NCBI GenBank assembly: GCA_023935145.1
Contig: CM043700.1
Coordinates: 139,961,328-140,025,327 of the forward strand
Length of the DNA stretch: 64,000 nt
Source: Bretschneidera sinensis
Taxonomy: Eukaryota > Streptophyta > Magnoliopsida > Brassicales > Akaniaceae
Direction: 5' to 3'
A program made the position numbers and the translations under genes. Each line of letters starts with the position of its first letter. Position 1 is the stretch's first letter. A model generated the notes under the pieces. The model ran no database searches, was not told where the DNA came from, and saw only the letters and a list, made by a program, of their open reading frames with translations. This document shows positions 39,401 to 49,438 of the stretch, in pieces.

Positions 39401-40228
39401 CCACCAAGGGATGGATCTATAAAAGAACAAGTGAGGGTACTTTGAGATTTTTTTAATATTAATGAGTTGCCCCCACTAATAATTTCAAGGCTTCCCAACT
39501 AATAGTCTAGAAAAAATGAAAGTTGTCTCCAATGCCCAAGACTTCCAGAATAAGTCTTAAATTTGAAAAAGTATGACAAAAAAATATTTAAGAAATAGAA
39601 AATTGATAAAGAAAAATATAAATTTTGTTGCGTTCCAAGATCAACCACAAATAAATTATTAACTGTTTTTTGGAAGAAAGACGTTTAGAGGAAGAGAGTG
39701 GCGTCCCTATTGACGTTGTGTGAGTGCCCCCACACGTAAGTCAAACACGAGTTAGTTCATGTCAGATCACCAGGCAAGGCCTGCCTCATCCCACCATAGT
39801 GCACGGGAAGACTTGAACCCAAGCCCTCTTGGCAAGAAGAACAAGCTTCAACCATTCCACTAAAGCTTCAATTGTAACTTTTTCTTTCTCTCACTTTCTT
39901 TCTATTTCTCACTTTCTTTCGTTCTCTCTTTCTTTAAGCTTTCTCTACTCAAGAACTTAGCTTTATTTGAGGCTTTCATTCTTTAACAAAAAAATGGCAA
40001 TTGTACCTATGTAAAGAAATGGTGTTTGGTTAAGGTTGTGTCAATTTTGTATATAACTTTTTTCTATATGAAAGCATTCATACTAATGATATTACAATAA
40101 ATATTTTCTTGTGAAATTGTCCTTATATTTTCTCTGAGCCGGCATATACTCAGAACATCAATGTGGTCTGTCATTCAATTCTTTCTCCAACCCTTTCCTC
40201 GCCACCACCTTTGCATACCCACCCACCT

Positions 40229-40268
<40 letters not shown>

Positions 40269-40310
40269 GGACAGAGAGAGTTCAGAATCCTAAAAATAAC
40301 TGGGTGATGT

Positions 40311-40356
<46 letters not shown>

Positions 40357-43300
40357 GGACAGAGAGAGTTCAGAATCCTAAAAATAACTGGGTGATGTTA
40401 CTTAACAAAAATAAATAATTGGGTGATGTTGATGAGAACTACATACCTTCAATCAGCAACATTCTGCTCCCATCTTTCCTACTTCCAACCATGTCTATGT
40501 TAACATATGTAGCTCCATTGCAGACCTGAAATCAAAAATGAGAAACTACCAATATCAGGAAAAGTAGAAGCAGATGTTAGATGATTTTAAACATGTTGGA
40601 GAAACTACCTCATCCAAAGAGTTGTCTAGAAGTTCAGCAAATGCTGCAGAAGTAGATTTGATGTAAGTAACTTAAACAAACAGAGAATCTTACAGAACCC
40701 TACTAAAAGGCACTCAAATGTCAAAGTACTTAGGCAACTCTACCTCCAAGGGCCCATTTATGACTGGTTGCATTGGAATGTAGAAATTTGGGATGAACCC
40801 TGACATGATCCAAGCCACCTGCACACTCCAGAAAAAGAAATGAAATAATGAACATTTGGCAATATCAGGAAGTAATCATAACCACGAGCTCGAACAGCCG
40901 TTCATGGTGAGTGGATGTCAAGCTAGATGATGGCAACATAAGTATAAATTATTTAGCAATTATTAGTATATTCTTTGTTCCAGGGAAATTTGTGTAAGAT
41001 TATTCTGTCATGTGCAACAATCCTTTTAAATAGTCCCTTTCAATCTCTCTTCCTTAAAATAACCCAACCAAATGTATGCAACTTGTGCTTTCAAGTATCT
41101 CTCCAAACAATCAACTTTAACAAGTAGTCAGTTCAGATTCTTACACTCAAAAGAATTACAGCCATATAATCTTTTCTTTTATTATTCTGCAGGAATAAAC
41201 ACCAATAATTCTATAGTACCAAGAATACCCAAAACACACCATATAATCTTATTAGTGCTAATCCTTGAAAATCTGCCCCTCGACTGTCCCTCAGCAGATG
41301 GAACAACTCACACTCTCCAAACTACGTTGGTGGAAACCATCATACCATGTAGACTTCTTCTGCAACATTTCCTAATAATACTCCCAAAAAAAATGACAAG
41401 ATAGATTTCAACCATAACAACATATCAAGCCAGTGCTCTGTTCTTAAGAAAATGAAAGGATATTTCCTGAGAGCTATTCTAAATGTATTCGGAAACCATA
41501 ACAAAGTATTTGCACTACACCTTCAAGCCTAGTATACATAACACTGGGTAGTGGGTGCTAAAAGTATTTTGTATCCTTATTTTCTAAATGTGATTCTAAC
41601 CACCCTAACCATTCATTGGCATTAAAAAGAAGAAGCCTCAATCCAAGTATTCAATCAAGTACTAAACATCCTTTTTGAAAATAACATCGACAAAAAGAAC
41701 AAGGAAGGTCCCAGATACATGCTATCAATTACTAAACATGCTTTTTCAAAATAACATCAACAAAAAGAACAAGGAAGGCCCCAGATGCATGCTGAAAACA
41801 TATGTTCCAAGCATTGTTTCATGAAGAAGAAGAATAATGTGCTAATTTTCCAGTGTAACAAAGCGACTTCAAAATAACCAAACGAAGAAGCTAATTATGG
41901 ACCCAGGTAACCAAGGTAAAGCCTATTAATTCTCTAAAACTTGATAAGCAACATTTTAAGTTCCCATTTCCAGTGCAAGAAAGTGACTTGACAAGAACCA
42001 AGGTAAGCCTAGTAGCCTACTACTTTTCTAAGACTTCACAAACAACATGTTTAGTTAAAACTATTACTTTTCTGAAACTTCACAAACAACACATTAAATT
42101 CTCATTTCCAGTGCAAGAAAGTGACTTGAAAATAACCAACAAGATTCCACAACTAATCCTTGACAAGGTTCCATGATTAAAAACGTGTTGCACTTCTGTA
42201 CGATTGCCAAAAAAAAAAAGAAGGATTCAAATAACTCTAAATTTGTTCATCATACATAACTCAAGCAGACAATTAATCACCACACAATTTAGCCAAAACA
42301 AAGTATTAAATTCTCATTTCCAGAGCACGGAAGTGACTTGAAAATAACTACCAAGGTTCCGTGATTAAAAAAGTGTTTCAATTCTCCTCCCTATGATTGC
42401 CAAGAAAGTGAAGGAATCAAAAAACTCTCAATTTGTTCATGATGCATGGCTCAAGCAAACAATAATCACCACACAGTTTAGCCATGTATAAATGTCTAAC
42501 TTAACTCAGCTAAGCCTTTCAAAAATTCCTAAACTTTCGGAGTTTCCTTCTCTTTCATTTTCCTCACGTGCCGAGAACTTAATAAGGAACATATTAAATA
42601 TTATTTTCAGCGCAGGAAAGGGACTCAAAACAAAGCACCAAAATACTCAAATCAGTGAGTGTATGCTAGCTTAGTTGATAAAGTCATTGGTCGTCCCACA
42701 AGAGATCAAGCCCCGCTCACAAGTCACCAGGGGATAAGGGAAGGGAAAGGAAATACACAAATCAACTGAAGAATATACAAAAAAGAACTATAAGATGTTT
42801 GTCAAGGTCCCACAGTTCAATAATTTTTGTAAAACCTTTTCATCTCTGCTCCTCTCCACCCCAGAAAGGAAATCAGAATATTAACGGTGAAATTTCTAAT
42901 TTCTTTTTCCATTTTCCGTTTTTTTCCTTGCATGTCCTCATCAGCCAAACAGACATCTAAAAGGAGCAAGACTAATCAAGAAATATTGATAAAGGTAATT
43001 AAATTTAACATGCATTGTTGGATTACCCGAAGAGAAGTCCCAATCACTACAAGGATCTCCCTCATAGTCCCCAGCCTTCCAAAACTGCTTACAACTCACA
43101 ATAGCATTCATAGGCAACTCCGGTGGCTCTACCACCGCCACCTCCTCCGGAATCCTCACTGGTGCCGCCGGCAGAGGTGTCGGTTCCTCTGGCGGAAGAG
43201 ATCCCAAAAACCCCACCGGCAATACCACACCCAACTCATCCAACTTCCTCCTCTTCTTTTCCAAACCATCACACGAAACCCTAGCTCTTTTCCCTTCACC

Positions 43301-43501
43301 TCCTCCGGAAACAGCATGGTGTGCCTCACCATTTTCGTTCTCCTCCCCGTCGGAGTCGTCCGAGTCATCGTCCGAGTCCGACTCGCTGCTGCTACTGAGT
43401 TCGATCACCGAGGTAGGTTCTCTCGAAACGTCTTCGCTTTTACGCTTCGACCCCGGTATACTCAAAGTTTCCAGAATTTCTTGCTTTACATGAACGTCCA
43501 T
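27498..43501 (-). CDS. plant MORC ATPase (MORC4/MORC7-like), 20 exons, 855 aa
   Basis: A nuclear GHKL ATPase that compacts chromatin; plant MORCs silence transposons and modulate defence genes. Exons (minus): 43501-43027, 40818-40744, 40643-40609, 40525-40447, 38730-38638, 38547-38463, 36773-36698, 34759-34631, 33447-33349, 33202-33101, 32615-32454, 32353-32258, 29802-29751, 29670-29559, 29419-29346, 29245-28800, 28482-28403, 28302-28215, 27820-27698, 27584-27498 (TGA). All are GT-AG with continuous phase. Residues 1-158 are acidic/Ser-rich, then SCKQFWKAGDYEG. GHKL motifs: ELLDNSLDE (187-195), DNGGGM (222-227), GQYGNGFKTSTM (from 251). The S5 part has NKLIRSS, LWEDDQGLLELDFD and GFNVYHKNRLIKPFW; then CSKCHKIGYAPRR, a Ser/Lys-rich linker, a coiled coil (about 745-850) and basic SPKRKQ. 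All ATP-binding residues are present. MORC4 against MORC7 needs a tree. Confidence 0.96.
30041..30095 (+). mobile_element. truncated SINE head in MORC intron 12
   Basis: Contains TGTCTCAATGGTTAAGG and GAGGCCTTGGGTCC, closely matching the head of the SINE at 35.4 kb (there on the minus strand). The A-box-like part is present; the B box and tail are missing or eroded. Confidence 0.5.
33623..33916. repeat. 147-bp tandem duplication in MORC intron 8
   Basis: Two adjacent 147-bp units at 33623-33769 and 33770-33916, both starting TAATTATCATTTAAATTACA. I see only a few differences (for example ACAACACAC versus ACAAAACAC, and GGACC versus GGACG), so the duplication looks recent. It is intronic and does not touch a splice site. 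Confidence 0.95.
35405..35500 (-). mobile_element. tRNA-derived SINE in MORC intron 7
   Basis: On the minus strand it reads TGGCTCAATGG (A-box match, 35479-35489), then 28 bp, then GTTCGAGTG (near-B-box, 35442-35450), and ends in an A-run (35411-35418 on the plus strand as T). It runs in the same direction as the MORC transcript. Exact ends are approximate. Confidence 0.7.
36228..36320 (+). mobile_element. short SINE with 16-bp target-site duplication in MORC intron 7
   Basis: A 93-bp insert sits between two perfect copies of AATAGTAAGGCCAAGC (36212-36227 and 36321-36336). It contains TAGCCCAGCGG, a full A-box match, a degenerate B-box (GTTAGATTC), and ends with a short A-run. Long identical target duplications plus an A-tail are the marks of LINE-driven retroposition. 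It is antisense to MORC. Confidence 0.85.
36434..36510 (+). mobile_element. Stowaway-type MITE end in MORC intron 7
   Basis: CTCCTTCCGTCCCATAATAG follows a TA dinucleotide, matching the usual Stowaway/Mariner terminal sequence of plants. No matching inverted right end was found nearby, so only a fragment seems to remain. Confidence 0.5.
39672..39885 (-). mobile_element. SINE with intact A and B boxes in MORC intron 4
   Basis: On the minus strand it has TAGTGGAATGG (A box, 39852-39862) and GTTCAAGTC (B box, 39810-39818) at normal pol III promoter spacing. About 140 bp of SINE-like body follow. It runs in the same direction as the MORC transcript. Tail and target duplication were not defined. 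Confidence 0.7.
40232..40428. repeat. 88-bp tandem duplication with (CA)n arrays in MORC intron 4
   Basis: A (CA)n run plus the segment GAGGGACAGAGAGAGTTCAG and on to CTGGGTGATGTT is present twice with an 88-bp period. A third short echo (ATTGGGTGATGTTGATG) follows. It ends about 20 bp before the donor side of exon 4 (40447), so it lies close to the splice donor of intron 4 in the MORC transcript. Confidence 0.92.
41657..42600. repeat. imperfect repeat cluster in MORC intron 1
   Basis: A segment of about 70 bp (CTAAACATCCTTTTTGAAAA and on to AGATACATGCT) is repeated at about 41657-41785. From about 41940 to 42600 a looser repeat recurs four or five times, each with CTCATTTCCAGTGCAAGAAA or a close variant followed by GTGACTTGAAAATAACCA. 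It is non-coding; the source element is not recognised. Confidence 0.75.
42655..42760 (+). mobile_element. SINE with intact A and B boxes in MORC intron 1
   Basis: Contains TAGCTTAGTTG (full A-box match, 42666-42676) and GATCAAGCC (full B-box match, 42703-42711), 26 bp apart, followed by an A-rich tail region. It is antisense to MORC. Ends are approximate. Confidence 0.65.
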
Positions 43502-44132
43502 GGCTCTAAGGAAAGAAAAAAACTATAAATCTTAAAAGAAAAGAGAGATTCAAAATTCAATTCAATGGCTTCGCATGAGAGAGAGATTCAAATGGCTAAA
43601 CGTAGATTCAAAGTAGCAGAAATCTTATAAAGAAAGTGATGATGGTGCACCGTGAGGTTTCTACACCCTTGACTGTGGAATCCTGGGGATTCGAGCAAGC
43701 TGCGTGTATCGGGCTTTTGCCCGAGTCGGTTTGGAGCTGTAAGGGCCTTCTCTGCTCGCTTTATGTTTGTTGCCTGCGTGCCCCCTTGGCTACGTGGAGC
43801 CGAAGCTTAAGCGGCGCAACACAAAAACGTCTACTAGACGCGTGAGTTAATACGTTTTGGTCACCGTCCAATCATATCAGACATATATTCATTCTTTTAC
43901 GAATCCCAGCATTACTATCTACAATTCGATTCTCACCCGCTTGTAAGGAGCGTGAGAGTTTCTTCTGGCTTCGACTAGTGATGGAAATTGAGAAAGTTTC
44001 AAAAACACTTTTCAGTTTACAAAATGTAAAAGCAGTTTTTAAAAATTTTAAATTATGTTTGGGTATCTATTTTAAAACATATTTTTTAAAAAAAAATTTC
44101 AAAAAAGCATTTTTTAAACAGTATTTTTTGAT
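43502..44132. other. MORC upstream region
   Basis: The presumed MORC promoter and leader, on the minus strand. From about 43700 to 43850 it is more GC-rich than the surroundings. I see no clear TATA box and no other gene. From about 43980 the sequence becomes A/T-rich and low-complexity up to the Harbinger-type element. Confidence 0.4.
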
Positions 44133-44861
44133 TAAGCGCATGTTTGATAACAGTTTTCAGTTTTCAGTGTTCGAAAACTGTTTTCAGAAATCATTTTCGA
44201 ACACTAAAAACAGTAAAATGATGTTTGGATAACTGCAATTCGAAAACTGTTTTGAAAATAGAAAACTGGTTGAATTATACTTTTTTGTAATTGTTTTTAG
44301 AGTTTAGTTTAAATTTTAATATCTAAAATTAATTTTATTTCTCATATTTACTAAATATAATTTTTTAAGCACACACAAAATACTTAGAAATAATTAATAT
44401 TATTTTATTTTTAAAATGTTAGTATTTTTTATATATCATCGATCAAACATGACAACATTCTTCCCCTGATCATGTCATGTTTGTTTGTTAAATAAATTCT
44501 TAAAAATAAAAATAAAAAATACAATACAACTTTTACAATCTGATAAAATTTGAACAACTAACCCATAAAATACAACATTCAAGTTTAGCCAGAAAGTGAA
44601 ATATCAATCCAAAAAAAAAATGAGTATCGATTTAGCCAAACTGTAGGATTTTCATTATGATTAGAATAGAAAAAGAGTTCATCGTGTTGGTAATTTACAA
44701 TTTGATATTATTACAAACTGACTATTTCTTCAAATATTCTCATATATTTTTCCATTAAGAGTATGAGAATATAACACAATGGTCTCAAAAGTTCCTCAGA
44801 AATTCTGGTCAAAGTCAGCATGTCCTACTCTTGTTTTGGTAATGCTATATCACCATCACCG

Positions 44862-45394
44862 TCACCATCGGAGACTCTTGGCAGGGGTGTACTTCTCCAT
44901 AAGGTCTGATAATTCAGCATCAAATTCCTTTTCAAGCTCCACCTCTTCTTCATAATGTCTTCGCCTCATTGCAGCTAACTTCATTTCATGTACTTCTACA
45001 ATCTTATCCCTCTCATACACAAATCCTTCCATTTCTTTGTCTTGAAACTCAATGGATTTAGAAATTTTCTCTCCCCTACATCAACAAAGAAGAATCAAGT
45101 AAAAAGAGGGTAGATGGAAACCAAACAAACAAATAACATCAATTAATAAAAAGCAACATATTGAGTTTCTATATTCACACCATTTATATAGGTGCATTTG
45201 ACACTACCAACTACAGACCTGCACCTATCTTCATCTGCGTTTGAAGGATAAACATTTGACTGTTTAACCTTTTCACATTCCTCCTGCTGCAGCTTCTCAA
45301 AATCTTCTTCCTTTGCATCCCTAGCTTCATGAATATATTTGATTTGCTCCTTAAAGAACTTGTCTTGAGAGTCCATCTTTGGCAAAGTTTGCAA
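44862..45394 (-). pseudogene. two-exon fragment of an unrecognised coiled-coil protein
   Basis: The downstream exon (45075-44862, ending in TGA) encodes GEKISKSIEFQDKEMEGF, VYERDKIVEVHEMKLAAMRR and a charged helix ending EKYTPAKSLRW. It is preceded by a good TTGATGTAG acceptor. The upstream part (about 45394-45225) encodes MDSQDKFFKEQIKYIHEARD and more charged helix (EEDFEKLQQEECEKVKQ). The composition (Glu, Lys, Leu) is that of a real coiled-coil protein, not of random DNA. I do not recognise the family. No start region or N-terminal domain is visible nearby, so it is probably a captured 3' gene fragment, or less likely an accessory protein of the element. Confidence 0.5.
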
Positions 45395-45759
45395 ATATTA
45401 TTCATATAGAATGATAGAAAAAACAAAAAGAAATTTAGTTAAAACAACTAATCGATAATTAACGAAACATAAATGAAGAGAAAAGATAAGTCAATAGCAG
45501 CTTTCTCTTCATAATAACTAACTGAAAATCAAGTAAGCTTAAGTGAAATGTATGTAGGGGAGTCTAGAATGCAAAATCAAGCAAACTTTTTGAACTTATA
45601 AGCAATTTCAAGTTACATATCTTACTATATAAAAGAGTTTTCCCATCCGATTGTTTTACTATACTGAGGTGGAAATCAATTTGTTTTGACATGAACATAT
45701 AAAAAAGTTCTGGAAAATAAAGTGCATAAACTGGGAAAATTAATTTCTAGAATTATGTT

Positions 45760-46140
45760 TGATACTTTTTTTTAGTAAGGGTAATTTTTATTTATCCAAG
45801 AAAAACAATACAACAAAAGCTGCAATGCTACAACAAGGAGGAAATAAACAAACAAGAAATAATCTAGGAACAAAATAAAGGGAAACAAGCATACCACGAA
45901 GCTACAACAGAGAAAACAAGGAACTAGAGAGCAAAACTAGCTATTGTCACAATAAAGTTGTTGTCTACAAAAGGCCAAACATAAATTAAATAAAAGCACC
46001 GAGACACCATTGTTGAGCTATAGATTCATCAAGAGAGCTGCTATTGAGATTAGAAATTGCCCAATGCATCTCCTCCTGCCAATAACCAGACTTATTAACA
46101 TTTACCATAGCTAAAACCTGATGCCAAATGTGCTCAACAC
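45760..46140 (-). mobile_element. 3' end of a LINE (L1-type) retrotransposon
   Basis: On the minus strand the segment 46140-45995 reads VEHIWHQVLAMVNVNKSGYW and then ISNLNSSSLDESIAQQWC before a stop, resembling the ORF2 C-terminus of plant L1 elements. A ~220-bp untranslated tail with ATAAATAAAAATTACCC and a short A-run near 45762-45770 follows. The reverse transcriptase is absent, as expected for a 5'-truncated insertion. Confidence 0.5.
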
Positions 46141-46169
46141 TACCATTCTTCACTCACTTTCTGTTGCAA

Positions 46170-47081
46170 ATGGCTCATTTAGCAAAACTAAATGGTGTTT
46201 CTTAGACCTTACTAACAATACCAAAGATTCCCAGCATTCCAAAACCTCCCAAAAGAGCAAAAACAAATGGATTTTTCAGCAAGAAAACAGAAGATTTTCA
46301 AGAACATCAATTACAAACCACAAGAAGGGTAGCATTAGGCCTTGCCTCTATAGCTCTTGTTGGCAATTCTGGCAACAAAGTCTCTCTTGCTGAAGACAAT
46401 GGCTACTGGATCACTGGCCCTTTACCTATACCTCCTGTATACAACAGTAAACAATTCTTACAAGCAATTTCAATATCAAAATCATTGCCATTTTCTCAAA
46501 GTGAAATATTTCAATTACACAATGATTGTATTTGTTTTCAATATTAAGAAAACATGTTCAGTTGTTTTTTATAACAGATATTTCCAATGAGAAGACGGGT
46601 ACTCGTTCTTTTTTAAAGAAATGAGTTTATATAGCTGATATTGGAACCAAAGGAAGAGAATACAGGGTGAAGAAAAATGCCTTTGATCTCTTGGCAATGG
46701 CTGATTTGATTGGACCAGATACCTTAAACTATGTCAAGAAGTATTTGAGACTCGAATCAACCTTCATGAACTATGATTTCGACGAACTCATCTCTACAGC
46801 ACTAGTTAGTGATAAACAACCTCTCATTGAATTGGTCAACAGATTGTTTGACAACTTTGAAAAGGTAAACCAATTTTCATCCCAAGAACCATCATTGATC
46901 CTATGTAACTTCAATATCTATATATGAACTAAAAATTTAAGCAGCTGCCTAAGAAATGTTGAATTTTCCAATGTGATCACGGCTTGAAGATGCTGCAAAG
47001 ATGCATCACCTACCTCAGATAGAATCATGTTATAAAGACACAATAATTTTTCTCCAAGAGGTCATGGAGAGAATGGCATAA
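46170..47081 (+). pseudogene. inactivated full-length copy of a chloroplast PsbQ-like (PQL3-type) gene
   Basis: Three exons (46170-46446, 46578-46864, 46983-47081) would give 220 residues. They include a transit-like N-terminus, RRVALGLASIALVGN resembling a lumenal targeting segment, DNGYWITGPLPIPPVYN, then [37 protein letters not shown] and the C-terminal LQEVMERMA. This matches plant PsbQ-like proteins linked to the chloroplast NDH complex, most like PQL3 by recall. It is broken by TAG at codon 12, TGA at 46622-46624 where a Gly codon is expected, and a lost acceptor before exon 3 (CACGG instead of an AG). Intron 1 keeps GT-AG and intron 2 its GT donor. Keeping introns rules out an mRNA retrocopy. 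It lies inside a Harbinger-type element. Confidence 0.82.
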
Positions 47082-48525
47082 ATCTGCAGAATCTCATTGG
47101 ATTGCTAAAAGGGAATTGCACCATGCCAAGAAAATTGAGTTCTATGGTCTTAACAACCATGCCAAAATAATAAAATGAATACAAAACAGAAAGAAAAACT
47201 CTCTTTGTGACCTAATTGTTTTAGTTTCTTCTCTGTAAAGCTGTGATTAAAGTGTTAAAACTCGGGAGAAACTCGGTTGGCATAAAATCTAACATGCTAG
47301 AGAATTCATTTTCAGATTACCCTTTTCACTTTCTTATACAGATTCTATATTCCATGGTCCAACCATCTCAAATTGCCATTACTAAACAGACAGACAATTT
47401 ACATGAGATTCAAACTCATCTTTTCACATTAATTGCACTATTTCTATGATGGATACATTTGAGGTGCTGATTGAAAGACTATACCTAAACAGAAAGTGCA
47501 CTAAAAGGTGCTAACAAAGTTTTCTCGCCGACGATAACACATGTAAAAAAAACATCACAATTGATGGACTTGTCACAAACTATACTAATCCGTGACTTTG
47601 GCAAAATCAACTTTCTAATCTTCATTAAACAAAAAAGAACATCTCAACAAAAGAAACTGAAAAACCAGAGGAATGGGTAATCTGAAAAATCCATCAAATC
47701 AACACCAAGAATCATGCAAATGTTCATTTACAGGAGCTATTGAAAGAGAGAAATGGGTAATTTGAAAGAGAAGACCAATACTGGTACCATAAGAAAGAAA
47801 GACTTACAAAGAGAAGATGAACGTCTGTGAGAATTCAATCAGTACAATTTTTGGATCTTTCTTGTCTCTTCTCGTCATCCATTCAAAAGAGCTGTTGTGA
47901 GAGAGAGAAATAGGTATCTCTGAAAGAAAAATGGGTATCTCTGAGAGAGAAATGGATATTTTCAAGAGAGAAGCTAAATGGGTACTGTAAGAGAGAGTTA
48001 TCGGAGATATGGGTATCTTTTTTCTGGGATTTGAACTGAGCTAAGGCTGAGTGACAATAGTGTTTGGGAAGTAGGAAAATGAGAGGAAAATTTCTCTCAT
48101 CTCTTCTAAGTTTCTTGGAGCTCGTCACCGTTGTGATTTCTGTTGAAGATGAAAGGAGAGAGACCCGGTTCAGAGAAAGAACAGACAAAGAAAGTGAAAA
48201 GAGATGAAATAGGAAGAGAGAAGGATAAAGGCATTGCAGAGAGGGGGAAAAGCTCTGTGAATTTGAGAAGAAGAAGGCGAAGTCGCTAGTGAGAGAAGAG
48301 CTCTGTGAATTGGGAAAGTGAAAGTGAAAACTGGACCTCGATTTCAGACTGAAAACTCCAATTATGAGTTTTCAAATAACAATGTTTGAAAACACAATTT
48401 TACAAAACTGTGTTCAGAAACTGTGTTTGAACATTACGCCCCAAACAAGCCAACCAGTATTTGAAAAGCCTTTTTAGAGTTTGAACACTGAAAAGGGTTT
48501 TTGAAAACCCTTTCCAAACAAGGCC

Positions 48526-49438
48526 TAAATTTTCTAAAACACGCCTTCTTTTCTCTTCTCTGCTTCTCTTCTCTGCAACCCACCCTCTCTTCTCTCAGAC
48601 TCGATTCTCTCTTTTTCTCTTTCCTTCCCTCTCTCTGCTTTTCTTCTCTATGACCCACATCTTTTCCTTTTTTCTCTACTATGTCTTCTCTCACAGATCG
48701 TGACTTCTTCTTCTCTTTCTAGCACCCGTAGAACTAAAACCCAAAAGCGAGTCAGAATAATGAGCTTGACTGTATCTCTCTCGGCAACGACGGTAATGGC
48801 AACGTTTCTACGTCTTTCTCTTTCCTTTTCTAGTAAGTCCTTTTCTGTTGGTCTTGTTTGGGCACTTGAATGAATCTCACGTGAATAAGTTTTCTGAAAT
48901 TTTGGACATACAAATCAGATGTAATATAGAGTCTTTGATGCTGAAAAACTTCGAATTTTTGTGGGTATGTACTAATTTCTGTCTTCATCTTATGCTACTT
49001 GAGATGTCGATCAGCTTCTTCTTCTTGTATGTGTTTTTGCCTAAGATTTTCTTCTTCAGCCTGGTGTTCTAGTAGTTCTTGATATCATTATTTGTTCTTC
49101 TTGGTAATTGTACCACCTAACAAATTAATCTGATAGCTCTTGCCATATCTCTTAAGCCATAAATGCAGAATTACCCTGTTAATTCTATTTATCCTGCTTG
49201 GTATCTGGTGCATCTAGTAAACTATTACCAATTCTTATGTGGGAATTTCTGGGGTTTACATGTATATATGCAATCATTTGCTCTCTGTTTTGTTTACCTA
49301 GTAATAAGACGGTTGTTAGAGGTCTAGTAATTTTGAAATTGATCATTTATTCTATATTTTTCTATTTACAGTTCGACTATGTGCACTTGATAGTCGAGCT
49401 TAGTGTTATATAGATTTAATTTAAAGCTACCCTTAGCC
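48526..49438. other. pyrimidine-rich DNA left of the solo LTR
   Basis: From 48540 to 48720 the plus strand is a CT-rich run like a plant 5' UTR. An ATG at 48760 opens a 24-codon Ser/Leu/Thr-rich stretch that ends at a TTCTAG/TAAG junction. It could be a first exon, but I find no matching downstream exon, so no gene is called. Confidence 0.35.

Larger units (their letters stand above)
44136..48525. mobile_element. PIF/Harbinger-type element (~4.4 kb) carrying gene copies
   Basis: The left end GCGCATGTTTGATAACAG follows TAA (44133-44135). The right end, reverse-complemented, is GGCCTTGTTTGGAAAGGG, flanked by TAA (48526-48528). Ends of the GGSCWTGTTTGG type with a 3-bp TAA/TTA target are typical of PIF/Harbinger. 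The left ~450 bp match copies at 19.0 and 54.5-55.0 kb, and the region 48351-48430 matches the right part of the 19 kb copy. Inside lie a coiled-coil gene fragment (minus), a LINE 3' end (minus) and a PsbQ-like pseudogene with introns (plus). I find no recognisable DDE transposase, so it looks non-autonomous and gene-carrying. The two ends could alternatively belong to separate or nested elements. Confidence 0.6.

Noticed and set aside
40163..40381. His-Thr repeat protein
   Set aside because: It is only the translation of (CA)n arrays inside a MORC intron.
42887..43528. 213-codon plus-strand open frame
   Set aside because: It is antisense to MORC exon 1. The minus strand gives the conserved MORC N-terminus with a proper ATG and donor.
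47883..48188. 101-codon minus-strand frame
   Set aside because: Half of it is translation of the degenerate GAGAGAAATGGGTA-type repeat; no domain or splice partner was found.
48434..48694. Lys/Glu/Arg-rich minus-strand frame
   Set aside because: It is low-complexity translation of a pyrimidine-rich tract overlapping the transposon end.
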